NCBI GenBank assembly: GCA_016508695.1
Contig: VNKQ01000003.1
Location: 248,001-312,000 of the forward strand
Length of the DNA stretch: 64,000 bases
From: Hyphodiscus hymeniophilus
Taxonomy: Eukaryota > Ascomycota > Leotiomycetes > Helotiales > Hyphodiscaceae
Direction of reading: 5' to 3'
Shown here: piece after piece, positions 9,477 to 20,261 of the stretch
How positions within the stretch are numbered: the stretch's first letter is position 1
Layout of the letters: each line of letters opens with the position of its first letter
The notes under the pieces: generated by a model
What the model was told of the DNA's origin: nothing
The model's input: only the letters and a program-made list of their open reading frames with translations
Databases searched by the model: none
Position numbers and translations under genes: made by a program

Positions 9477-11440
9477 ATGCATGTCCCCGGGCTTGGTTCA
9501 CTCCCGCTCCTCCATACACTCGCTCATATCTTACCACTCCTCTCCTATGTTGAGGCTCGCAACAAAGTATGCAGGTCGACACCAAACGATGAATCTTGGC
9601 CCAGAGACTCCCAATGGCAACAACTCAACGTAAGCCTCTCCGGACGCTTGTTACACCCGTCTCCACCTGCAATGGCTTGTCACTCCTCTGACCCAGCGGC
9701 CAACGAAACTTGCACCAATATCATGAACTCCTGGAGCAACTTCACATTCCACCAAGACAACCCCATCAGCACGGCTTGGAATAACATGAACAATGACTCC
9801 TGTCTGCCAAACACAACTGCGCCGTGCAGTGGTCTTGGTTACCCTGTTTACGTTGTCAATGCGACGTCTGCGAATCATGTCAAGCTCGCAATAGACTTTG
9901 CCAGGAAGAACAATGTGAGGTTGAACGTCAAAGCATCGGGACACGATTATATTAAGCGGTACGTGGATAAAATGGAATGATTCAAATACCGTCTACTGAA
10001 AAGTGATGAATGGCTGACGCGAGTAACAGATCTGCAGCTCCTTATTCTCTATCAATATGGACGAAGTACATGGTTGGAGGATACGAATATCATGACCAGT
10101 TTCGCCCAGAGAACTGCGGCATTACCATCAGCACTACGGCAGTGACTGCAGGGGCCGCGTCATATGTTAGCGACATATACTTCAACCTTGATAAGCACAA
10201 CCTAACAGTGGTTGATGGTCTGGGGCCGGAAGTCACCATGGGGGGCTATCTTACTGGCGGCGGCCACAGTCCAATCTCAAACATCTTCGGGCTTGGTTCC
10301 GATCAGGTTTACGAGGTGGAGATGGTGACGCCCACAGGACAGATAATCACAGCAAACGAGTGTCAGAATAGAGACTTATTTTGGGCAGTTCGAGGAGTAA
10401 GTGGCCGTCCTATTGATTCCTAAAAACGCTCCTAACCTAATATGCCAGGGCGGCGGGAGCACCTTTGGAGTCCTTACAAAAGTCACTGTCCGGACGGTTC
10501 CATCTACACCAGTTGCGATATACGATTTTACAATCGAAGCGCAGCCAAACTCCACGGCCTACTGGGACAGTGTGACCTATATGCTAGCACAATTTCCCAC
10601 CCTATCTGAGTCGAATGTTGCGGCATATACATATCTGTACCCCAACACTGGCTCCTTTGAAGCAATATTTGCCTTGTATGACCCTGTTTCTCATATTACA
10701 CTGGAGGACTTGTTGAAGCCATTTGTGCATCACGTCAATGAGACGTACTCTAACCAGACAACTACGAAAGCCACCTCGATCGTCTTTCCAAACTTCTACA
10801 GCATGTATCTCGAATTCGCTGACGACAAGGGAGCAGGAGTGGATAAGGTGGTTGGATCTCGGCTCTTGCCCCCGGAGATTCTGACAGAAGATGCTTTCAG
10901 GGGCGCACTGATGGAGTTTTTGGGAGACGTAGGAGGGAGGCTATACATGGTATCTGGAAAGGGTGTCTGGGATGCGAAGCCCAGAGGTGGCAGTGATGCT
11001 GTTAATCCTGCATGGAGAAAGGCATTGATCCATGCTGGTGAGCCAAGCTGTTCTGTCCAGGCAACATGGCTTCAAGACTCTGACACTTACTAGTGACTTC
11101 ACAAGACTGGACGCCTCTCGATCAAACTGGGCAAGCGACTGTCGAGCACAACATTAACGACGTCCAAGTCGAAGCTTTGCGGAAATTGGTTCCTGATTCC
11201 GGAGCTTATCTCAACGAGGTACGTCGTTCCAGTTCTATATCCGTCAGTGTGATGAAACAATTACTAAGATTACAGGCGTATTGGAATGAACCCAGCTTCA
11301 AACAAGCATTCTGGGGATCTAATTATGACAGATTGCACAAAATCAAGAAGACTGTTGATCCCGAGGATGTGTTTTGGTGTCATGTGTGTGTTGGGAATCA
11401 GGGGTGGGAAGAAGTCGGAGATTATTTATGTCGGGTTTAA
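9477..11440 (+). CDS. Secreted FAD-linked oxidoreductase (BBE-type)
   Basis: Probable secreted flavin oxidase of the berberine-bridge-enzyme/isoamyl-alcohol-oxidase type, 575 residues; the substrate is unknown. There are five exons: 9477-9958, 10030-10396, 10449-11037, 11094-11218 and 11276-11440. The introns are 52-71 bases, all GT-AG, and every join keeps the frame. A hydrophobic N-terminus looks like a signal peptide. The FAD-binding region has VKASGHDYIKRS, whose His is the expected covalent FAD attachment residue, then VTMGGYLTGGGHSP and FWAVRGGGGSTFGV. The second covalent Cys of bicovalent relatives is not seen. The BBE C-terminal motif is NYDRLHKIKKTVDPEDVF plus HVCVGNQGW. Many NxS/T sites fit secretion. 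The gene converges on a Zn2Cys6 regulator. Confidence 0.88.
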
Positions 11441-11979
11441 TATTATTGTAGACTGTAGAGGAATGCTGTGGATATTTAGAAGTAACCCCGGGATTTTACC
11501 TGTTACCATACAAATGTAACAGCACGTTTAACAATGCGGTACCAACATATACGCTCCATTCTTATAGTCTAATGTGTCGCGGGTTGGTAAGGTATTCTGA
11601 AAGCAAATTTTATTCCCCACCTCTTCCTTCTCTCACCCTTGCGCGCTGGACTCTTCTTGTGCTTTTATTACTATACTCAGGTAAAATCCGGGAAGACACA
11701 GCAGTTGTACATATAGCATCAAGTCCATCTTGATTGAGACGTTTTTGTTTCTTCCTATAGACATAAGTTACATCCGATGATGCGGACCGGCTTCATACCA
11801 CAACACGCAAAACTGCGCAGCACTTCTCTAGCTAGGCAGTCCATATTTCCTTTTTTTTTTTGCCCGCAAGTGGTTCAGTCAAACCTTCGCCGATCCAATC
11901 CAAGATTTCTACTACCCTTTCCATTACCGAGAATATCTCCAAGCCATGTGCAGAAAGAGCCGTCTAAGTCGCTTGAATT
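11441..11979. other. Intergenic region between convergent oxidase and regulator genes
   Basis: The 3' flanks of the two converging genes, including a T10 run near 11850. The frame at 11777-12052 overlaps the regulator antisense and is not credible. Confidence 0.5.
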
Positions 11980-14122
11980 TTATATGTCCTCTAGTGATTG
12001 TTCTAAATCCGGATCTAACGGTACCGCGCTGACCTGGAAGAGATCAATATAATTATCCCACTCGTCCCACCATTGTGAGTTTTGCTCTGTGACAGCCATA
12101 AGTTGCTGATCCAATTCAAAATCATTGTTTCCAAAGTTGGAGTCTTGAGAATGACTTCGTATCTTCCGTGCAGAGGCTCCAGGCAGCCTCTGCGCAAAGG
12201 TTTCGTTGACGGTCCTCCACTTCTGCACAGCTAAGGGCCTGCCAGTACTCGGGTCTATATTCCTCTGGCGGCATGCATGGAATATTGCGTCAAACATGAT
12301 CGACGCTCCTAATTTGTTCTTCACAACTAGCTCGCTCATGCCAGCCGGAGCGCCCTGTTTAAGGATATCAATGAGTGCCTCGATGTGGATCGCGGCACGT
12401 GTAAATTCCCTGTGTCCTGGATATGACTGAAAGATTTTGTGTGCTTCTATAATCAAGCCCATAGCTTGACTTCCCTGCGCTGATGTGAGCGTCACAGAGG
12501 TGGCCATGAATCTATAGAGAAATGCCGTTGCATTGAAAAGAGACGTGAAATAAAGTTCTGGTACGAACTTGAGCAGGCCACCGGGGTGCTGGTCCGATGC
12601 GCACTGCTGACCGAGTTCTCTAAATTGAGTGATGAGTCCCACGGCAGCTGCAAAACCTCTTTGCAGGATTGTTTGACGGTGGATCCGTAACGGCGTAGTT
12701 TGGTTAGGATCTGTATTGGCTGGAAAAGTGAAAGTCAAAGCAAAGAGATATAATTTGGCGTTGTACCATTCCATCTCAAGTTCCGATCTCCATGATTCAA
12801 GATTCCTTTGCTTGAGCTCGTCCAATTGTTCGCTAAACATCTGTGTGACTGAAAAATGCGCATTTTGATCCTCAATATTGTAAAGAGTGATCATCGCGGA
12901 GGTCATATTCTTGACGATTGTAAAGAGAATCTTCCACCATGCCGGTATATGATCAGATATGGTTTCAAGCGCCTTATCAACAGATCTCATGTTCTGCTGC
13001 ATTGAGATCGGCGGCGGCAACCCAGAAAACGTAGCAACTCTGTAACGGTGATTAGCATACGTAGACCTTGAGTGTTATGAAGCTCCTTAGCCACTCACGC
13101 GGTTCCCACCCGGAAACAACCCAGCCAAGTCCGAGCCTGATCCACCATGTTCACTCCACCCTCAGCCACAAGAGCAAACCCTGGCCACGCATTTTGCTCC
13201 TTTCCGGAGCCCATGGGACTATGACAGTGAAGTTGCATTGCGGCATGGATGGCTAGTCCTACATAGTTCCATGCTGGATTGTGGAAATATTGAGACTGAG
13301 GAACTGGCCACAGGCAAAGAAGTAATAACGCATGGATGGTTTCAATTCGCTGAATGGCTTTCCCAAGTATCGTTGACAGGAGGCCCTCGTGCTCATTGGC
13401 TACTTCTTGATAAACATCCGGCAAGTGATCGTGATCCTGACTGGCAACTAGGATGATGGACCAAAAAAGAAGTGGCGATCTGGTTAATAGACCCGACAAG
13501 GAGGTCACAGGTTGCAGGAATACTGCATGGGATTGATAATGCATGCCAAAGCTGGAGATCTCAGTGAACAAAAACTGATGTAAAATTTCAGTATTACTTA
13601 CTATTGAAATAGTTCGATAACAATTTGGGCCTCGAGGTTGACAGTACCCAGCCTGTAGGAGCAGGTTACGTCGTCGCCCGTGGTATTAAACCATAACAAA
13701 TCGTGTTCAGGGATATCGGACCCACGTATTGTAAATATCGCAGATACTCCGGTGTTCGCATTCTCTGCTATACCTTGGAGGTTTGCGTCAGATGTAGAAC
13801 TAAAGAGTTTTGCATAAGATGTTTCTTCTGCGGAGTGCGAAGCATGTAACTCGTCACTAATCTCTCCCGTAAGTCTGCCTCGGTGAGTATAGTAATGGGC
13901 TGATGGAAAAACATCGCCCTACCTTCTTGTTGACACACGCTTAAAATTGGCATCAAATCGACATTCGAAGCCCTTGGATCTGCATCGAGAACAAGGCCTG
14001 CTCAAGGTCTTTCTTGCGTCGCAAGCGAGCTTGGCCTGACGACAGCGAGTGCAACTCTTTGCACGACCCGCAGAACGCAAGTCCAGCGAAGGCTTTGATC
14101 TGTCCACAGCAAGCATATTCAT
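11980..14122 (-). CDS. Zn2Cys6 fungal transcription factor
   Basis: Nuclear binuclear-zinc-cluster regulator of about 661 residues. Exons read 14122-13923, 13874-13602, 13551-13099 and 13039-11980. The three introns (48, 50 and 59 bases) are GT-AG and all joins are in frame. The DNA-binding cluster is in exon 1: SCTRCRQAKLACDARK then PCSRCRSKGFEC, giving six Cys with the usual spacing. The middle part (VNLEAQIVIELFQYF, LTRSPLLFWSIILVAS, LLLLCLWPVP) matches the fungal-specific regulatory domain. The start ATG at 14122 is followed by another at 14116; an upstream non-coding exon is possible because TTGATTGCAG just before it looks like an acceptor. It converges on the FAD oxidase and could regulate it, but nothing in the sequence proves this. 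Confidence 0.85.
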
Positions 14123-15124
14123 GAAGTTTCCTGCAATCAATGGAAGCCTTTCATGTAAAGTAGAATGTAAGGACAGCGCACCGGATAAGATGAAGGTCAG
14201 GAACGGCCGCCTTTAACGCTCTAACGCCGTCTCAAGCGACGAACGACCCCTTACAGTAGCATCACGTGGTATTTAACCAGTCAATCAATCTTGAGGTGCA
14301 ACCCTGTGACGAGATGAAGCCTTGGTACTTTGAATTATTTGCATGAATCTGAATTTCTGAGTCTATTGAAACTGTTATTGTGTCGTAGCCCTTTGTTTTC
14401 ATCTAAACATTATAGACCCTGACTAAACTAAAAATTACCATCGCGCCGTCGCGACTATCACGCCCCAATGCAGGGCCGTCAGTTCGTAGTATCAAAGGGC
14501 CCATGGCCTACACCTTTACACTATTTCCACCATTTAGACAAACTTGTATGCAAAGTTGTCTAAGCTGGGTAACCAGCACGATGGGTTACAGTCATTTTCT
14601 CCCTGAGGACTTTTACTAATTGTACGAAGTCAATATTTTCCTCTATTCAAAGTGCTCTGCACCCTGCCTAAAACGATGAACCTCTGTGACATTCAGCCCT
14701 TTCATTCGATGGCCGAAGCCAAGACGAGAAGTCTTCGGACCGTTGGGCTACAAGGCGCCAACGCATCAAAACTATCCCGCATAGGGAACAAAGGAGGCCA
14801 CCAACGGGAATTTCAGAAACCCGCCACAGATTACTGTACGATACCTTTGGAACTGAGTTGGTAACGAAGCCTTGCGCTCGCGTCCACGCTTTATTGGAGG
14901 TTACTGGTCGGGCTGTGTGGATATGCAACGAGCTCAAGTAGGCAGACAGTCGGGCGTAATGCAACCCCTCTTTTAGGATATCCCTATCCGTGGTGATGAA
15001 GTGATGCTGGTGATTTAAGTTGGCCTGGGAACCCCGCAACCTCTGATAACGCTGCTCTCCGTAATCACACGAACTTCTCATAATTGCAAATCTTCTAGCG
15101 AATCAACCTATATCAAGTGGAAAG
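14123..15124. other. Intergenic region between divergent genes
   Basis: About 1 kb holding the promoter of the Zn2Cys6 regulator and that of the following gene. A minus-strand frame at 14668-15081 (137 codons) resembles no family I know and overlaps the promoter. No repeat seen. Confidence 0.4.
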
Positions 15125-16115
15125 ATGAGTGGACTCGAAGCACTAGTGCCCGCTCTGCACACTGTTGTGAACCTGATCAAATTGATAGATCTGGTTGTGT
15201 CAGCCTGCGAAGCCGACAAACGAGTTAAACATTATGGAAGCGCTTTAAAAATACTTGGGTCCCGGTTGGAGACCTGGAAGGAGCGATACAAGGACGATGC
15301 CGCAGTAACAGATCGAGTGACGATTGTATCTTCTTTAGATTCGCTCAATACGCTGGTTTCCGAACTGGACAAGACTATACGAGGACTTTTCGGTGATCCT
15401 GAGCAGCGTAAGGTGGCGAAACTGAAGACTACGCGTCGTCCTCCACCTGGGTACAAGTCGAAGGAGCCCGAGGTATCCTTTTTGGAAGGCCTGGATTGGG
15501 AGGTACGGAAGAAGAAAAGAGTCAAAGAGAACTTGGACCTGCTTCAATATGGGGTCGACAATATCTTCAAATTGTGCAAAGAGACCAATGAGAATCAGCT
15601 TGCACAACCGCCCGCGAATACTGGAGAAGCTCTAACATACCAGGCAGAGATCCGAGCTGGGTGGACCCAGCCGGGTGGAGACAGTCAAGCCGCCCCAGGC
15701 CAAACTCAGGTGGAAGGACAACTTGAAGACATTTACAAGCACCATCCATATGCGTATGCTGGCATCGTTCAAGATGAGTGGGATCAGCAATGGCAGAGTA
15801 ACCAGAGCACCTACTTGGCACAACAGTAAGTATCAAAATACTCAGGTATCTCCACACACTCACCATCTGTCAAGGCAAGGGCCAACTGGCGAAACTGGTA
15901 CTGGTAGTACAGGAAGTGTAGATGAGGTGCAGTCGAGCGAGTTCAACTCCTACCCACAAGCCTATAGTAATGGTGGAGACTCGAGGATAGACCCTGCTGC
16001 GTACGCTCCTGTGCACGTTCCTGCGCAAGCTCATCGGGATTACTCACAACATGGAGTGGGCAGCGTGCAATATGATCCTTATGCACAATACTATGCGTCC
16101 GGATCGGGGTCTTAA
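15125..16115 (+). CDS. Protein with an NLR-type fungal N-terminal domain and prion-like C-terminus
   Basis: 313-residue protein from exons 15125-15825 and 15875-16115 (49-base intron, GTAAGT to TCAAG, frame kept). The N-terminus (MSGLEALVPALHTVVNLIKL, then LVVSACEADKRVKHYGSALK) is a predicted helical bundle resembling the SesA/Fungal_N-type domains that sit at the N-terminus of fungal NLR (STAND) proteins and their partners. A basic, Pro-rich linker and a second helical stretch (KENLDLLQYGVDNIFKL) follow. From about residue 190 the chain is rich in Gln, Gly, Ser, Asn and Tyr, ending YDPYAQYYASGSGS. There is no NACHT or NB-ARC domain, so it is not an NLR itself. It could be a signalling partner or a stand-alone protein. 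The domain call rests on recalled resemblance. Confidence 0.55.
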
Positions 16116-17133
16116 ACGTATATCTTGGGTTTTGATGGTCTCGAAGACGCTGAATAGATTAATTTCTACTCGGGCAATTGGCGTACGGAACGAAGTTAGA
16201 GACCACTACTTTTGGCGCAGGGAATTGTATCTGCGGAGAAGGAAAGCCGTGTCTCTGCTTCAAAGACCAGATATGATGTAACTGCAGATGATAACCATTC
16301 AAAATCTTTAGTCACACTCGAAACGCAACAGAACGCAGAAGCAGAAGGGAGTTGAGATGATCGCCTCGGGCACTTTGGCACTCTCAGACAGAAGAACCTT
16401 CCAACAGGGTTTGACTAATCCTGATAGACAATCCAACTGAGCAAGCACAGCAGTTGGCCGTCTGAAGGCAAGATATTAGGATATTAAGTACATCTCCGAC
16501 AAGCTCTGAGGACATGCTATACCCCTCAAGTGAACGCGCAAATTTGAACTGCAAATCTAGACAAATTACCCGACAGGAGGAGGAAAGATCTTCGAGACCT
16601 GGACCAACTTGTAGGCTTATCCGAACTGCTTCAAGTATTAAAATGAATCGAGCTTCCAACTTCTTGAACGCCTTATGTCTCAATGTGTACTACACAGCAG
16701 CCGGATTCTTTCTCCTCGCTCTGTGACTGCACATACCGAGTACACCTGATCCAAACAACAATGTGTCTCAAATGACTGGCGCATTCAAAGTAGATGGTCT
16801 ATAGCTGTGAAAATCTTCTTCAAACCGCACTCACATGGCTAATGGCTTAGGAAAAGGATGGTTTTTGTTATCAAGTGAAAGTCGACGATCCAGTGACTGC
16901 CCCACAATCCGCCATCCCTCTTGTGGCAAGTGGCGGCTTCCACACCACAGAGCACGAGGACTCCGGATCCTCCATCGCATCATCCCAATCGACCTTGAAG
17001 CATATGATCGTGTGGTGTCCCTGAGCTCAGGTCTCACGAATAGATGTCTTCATTATACCCTCCATGATTGCAGTCCTCGTTGCCCGCTACAAACCCTTTC
17101 TTGTTCCACACTCTCACGACGTATCATTCAACA
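16116..17133. other. Intergenic region before the GH76 gene
   Basis: A minus-strand frame at 16384-16683 (99 codons) is hydrophobic in places but lacks a recognised family or splice signals. The rest is promoter of the GH76 gene. Confidence 0.4.
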
Positions 17134-18846
17134 ATGTTTCCGAATAGACGACCTCAAATGATCCTTCTTTTCGCATATATTTTTAACCTGATTGGTTTTG
17201 CACGTGGGAGTCCAGCAGCACAAGAGCAGCAGTCTCTAGGCGATGGGCAGATGTTCAATGACCAGAAACCTCTTCTTCCTTCCAACAGTTTTACGAACAG
17301 GACGCATGCTCTTCCCGCGTTTGTAAACGCTCTGGACGTGCTACAAAGCTCATATTTCGAGGTCTGGCAAGGCAATTGGCCTAATGGGATTGACTGGACG
17401 AAGGCTGTGATTGGAACATACCTCTCATCCGCCCTCCTTACGATTTCAACATCATTCGATGCCCTATCCTCCCAAAAAGATTCAGAGAACCTCGTCAACA
17501 AGTACTTTTCCCACTTGATCGCGGCATATTTCGGCCAAGATGCATTTGCTTTGCGACAACAGGCCTACGACGACATGCTTTGGGTCGTCTTAGGGTGGCT
17601 GGAGAGCGTTAAATTCATCAACGAACACTCCACGAATCATTATAGCAGCAGCAGTAGCCCTGGAGGCGATTGGTACGCGCAGGATTATATACCCGCTTTC
17701 GCACACCGTGCTCGCATATTCTGGGAACTGGCTTCGCAGGGTTGGGACACATCTCTTTGCAGTGGCGGAATGATCTGGAATCCCTATCTTGTGCCTTACA
17801 AGAATGCGATCACGAATGAACTGTACATCTCTGCTTCGATCTCAATGTACTTATACTTCCCCGGAGACAAAAACACATCTCCCTTTGGGTTCGCAGGTCC
17901 TACCGAACTCGCAGGCGTCGATGCGCCTCCAGGACGATCCCACGACCCAAAGTACTTGGCAGCTGCGATCGAAGCATACAGGTGGTTGAACAATAGCAAT
18001 ATGACGGATGCCAAGGGTTTGTATGTTGATGGGTATCATATCTCAGGCTGGTCGCGAGAGCAGCCCCAGAACCGTAGTCATAACACCCGCTGTGATGCGA
18101 GGAATGAAATGGTGTACACTTACAACCAGGGGGTTCTCTTGTCCGGCCAACGAGGGCTCTACGAAGCAACAGGAGCACGTTCATACCTCGAAGACGGGCA
18201 CAAACTTGTTGCGGACGTGATATCTGCCACCGGGTGGGACCTCAAGCACAACAAGGCTCCTCCACGAACGAACACACCAGCCAAATGGCAAGGTCTCGGC
18301 CGATCTGGTGTTCTGGAAGAAGCTTGTGATGCGCCTGGATTCTGCTCCCAGGATTCTCAGACTTTCAAGGGCATTTTCTTCCATCACCTCACGATATTTT
18401 GCTCTGTGTTACCCGACCATCTCGTGTTACCTGATGGCATATTTGTCGGTAAGGAACTTGCTGATGATAGCAAACTTCATGTGAAGCTATGCAACAGGTA
18501 CGGAAGATGGATACGCCATAATGCCGAAGCAGCAATGGCTACAAAGGATGCGGAAGGTAGATTTGGGATGTGGTGGGGTGCACCGAGCCGGTCTGGCGAG
18601 AATGATTTCGATTCCGAGGCCGAATTGCCGGATCATGCTGTTGATTATAGGAATACTGGCGTTCCCCAAAAGTGGAAGAATTCGGAGAAGTCGGTGCCCA
18701 GAGTCGTTGACGAGGAAGTGAGAGAGCAGGATAGAAAGGTTGGCGCAAGAGATCTGAATGATAGAGGACGAGGCCGTACAGTAGAGACTCAAAGTGGCGG
18801 TGTTGCCGTTTTGAGGGCGTTGTGGGAGCTTACCGATACCAGATGA
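17134..18846 (+). CDS. Glycoside hydrolase family 76 (alpha-1,6-mannanase-like)
   Basis: Intronless secreted glycosidase of about 570 residues. GH76 enzymes cleave alpha-1,6-mannan in cell-wall mannoproteins, and Dcw1/Dfg5 relatives help attach GPI proteins to the wall. The catalytic Asp pair is visible in YDDMLWVVLGW. Other GH76-like segments are CSGGMIWNP, NEMVYTYNQGVLLSG and GVLEEACD with FKGIFFHHL. The start at 17134 gives a plausible signal peptide (hydrophobic MILLFAYIFNLIGFARGS after a short basic stretch); ATGs at 17068 and 17158 are alternatives. The C-terminus is charged, without a GPI-anchor signal, so a free secreted enzyme is more likely than a wall-anchored Dfg5. Several N-glycosylation sites are present. 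Confidence 0.87.
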   Translation: MFPNRRPQMILLFAYIFNLIGFARGSPAAQEQQSLGDGQMFNDQKPLLPSNSFTNRTHALPAFVNALDVLQSSYFEVWQGNWPNGIDWTKAVIGTYLSSALLTISTSFDALSSQKDSENLVNKYFSHLIAAYFGQDAFALRQQAYDDMLWVVLGWLESVKFINEHSTNHYSSSSSPGGDWYAQDYIPAFAHRARIFWELASQGWDTSLCSGGMIWNPYLVPYKNAITNELYISASISMYLYFPGDKNTSPFGFAGPTELAGVDAPPGRSHDPKYLAAAIEAYRWLNNSNMTDAKGLYVDGYHISGWSREQPQNRSHNTRCDARNEMVYTYNQGVLLSGQRGLYEATGARSYLEDGHKLVADVISATGWDLKHNKAPPRTNTPAKWQGLGRSGVLEEACDAPGFCSQDSQTFKGIFFHHLTIFCSVLPDHLVLPDGIFVGKELADDSKLHVKLCNRYGRWIRHNAEAAMATKDAEGRFGMWWGAPSRSGENDFDSEAELPDHAVDYRNTGVPQKWKNSEKSVPRVVDEEVREQDRKVGARDLNDRGRGRTVETQSGGVAVLRALWELTDTR

Positions 18847-19055
18847 GTGATTTCTGTCAGAAAAATTCGCAAGTATATATGGGTTGTATATGGTAAAAGA
18901 GGCAAAGCATTGCAATTGTCGGCGTTTATGAAACGTCACAAGGTTTGAATATAAGTTTACGATCGAGCCTCGGGCAGGTCTTCATGATGGGTAATTGATC
19001 TGGCCAAACCTCCAACCTAACGCAAAGTTGCTCGTACCAAAACAACCAAAACGTC

Positions 19056-20261
19056 TCAATCATTCCACTCGTCACCATTCCCCACCCCTTTACTCGCCTT
19101 ACCGTCCGCCGGCCCAGGCAAGAGATCATCATCGTCGTCGTCATCCTCTAGGATCTTCGCCAAATCATCAGGATCCTTCATTTTCGCATCCTCATCCTCG
19201 TCATACGCCGTATCAATAATGCCATTCTCCTGCCCATCGTACGACCCGGCTCCATTTCTCCTCCTCTCAGCGTCCAAAACACCCTCATCTGCACTAACCG
19301 AAATACCCCTCGCACCCCACTTTCCCCTCGTCTGTCGCGCATTTCCATTCCCACCCAGAGCGGGCGCAGACTCCTCATCATCGGCCTCCGTCTCATCCCC
19401 TACACTCGCTACGTGTTTGTTTCCAAATATCCTTCTTAACAGCCAGCCATTCCTCATATCGTCCTGATCGACTATACCTCCGTGGCGTAGCTTGACTCTC
19501 TGTCTCGAGTAATAGACCCAGAAGAAGTCGACGTAGAATGCTGTCTGTATGATGCCGAAGATTATACTTACAGCGTCTGGCTTCCTGTTGTTGGTATCGA
19601 GGGCCCGCCAGATCCAGTTCAGGATGTAAAAGCCACGGTACGAGCCCAGGGTTAGGAGGTAGAAGGAGTCGATTACGGTTGGGACGGTGGTCTGGCGTAG
19701 AAGAAGGAGTTGGGGAAGGACGCAGACGGACTCGAGTATTATGCTGAAGACCCAGAGGACCTGTGGCAAGGTCAGCGACTGTTCACAGACACAACGATTG
19801 AAGGACACGGGAGAAAATGAGAGAACGCACTTCAAGGAATCCCCACTGATACTTCTTTATAAATGTCAACATCACGAGGGGGGCAAGTACTGCACTTCCC
19901 ACCAAGCATGCGCCGCCGAACTTCCACGCCTTCTCCCTTTCCCTCGTCCGCGCATAGATTCGCATCATCAGGAATATGATGTACAGCGAGCTCAGAATGT
20001 AGAATATCTTAAGGACAAAGTTCCAGTAGCTATATATCTGGAAGAGATCCAGGTATCGGGTTACGAAGACAAGGCAGTAGAGAGATTGCGTGATCAGGGA
20101 GACCCCTTCGGCGGAGCTGTTCGAGTGGATGGAGTATATGAGAATGCATTTTGAGAGTGTGTGTGAGACGTCGCCCAAGATACGGAAAATCTGGGGGAAT
20201 GTTAGTTGAGGTACATGGAGTGGGGAAGCTGAACTGAGGAAGAATCTGGACCTACGTTCAT
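19056..20261 (-). CDS. ER lumen protein retaining receptor (KDEL/HDEL receptor, ERD2 family) with a long acidic tail
   Basis: Seven-span Golgi/ER receptor that returns HDEL/KDEL proteins to the ER. Exons are 20261-20256 (only six coding bases, Met-Asn), 20190-19831 and 19760-19056, giving 356 residues. The tiny first exon restores the family start M-N-I-F-R-I-L-G-D. Family hallmarks include LVFVTRYLDLF, YQWGFLE-VLWVFSIILESV, VLPQL and GSYRGFYILNWIWR. The membrane core ends near residue 217. An unusual cytosolic tail of about 140 residues follows, rich in Asp/Glu with a run of seven Asp and a KxKxx-free end, whereas typical ERD2 proteins are about 210 residues. Introns are GT-AG (65 and 70 bases). 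An HDEL-ended client is encoded at 47503-49080. Confidence 0.92.

Noticed and set aside
14668..15081. 137-codon minus-strand open frame
   Set aside because: It overlaps the promoter of the gene at 15125, resembles no family and has no supporting splice signals.
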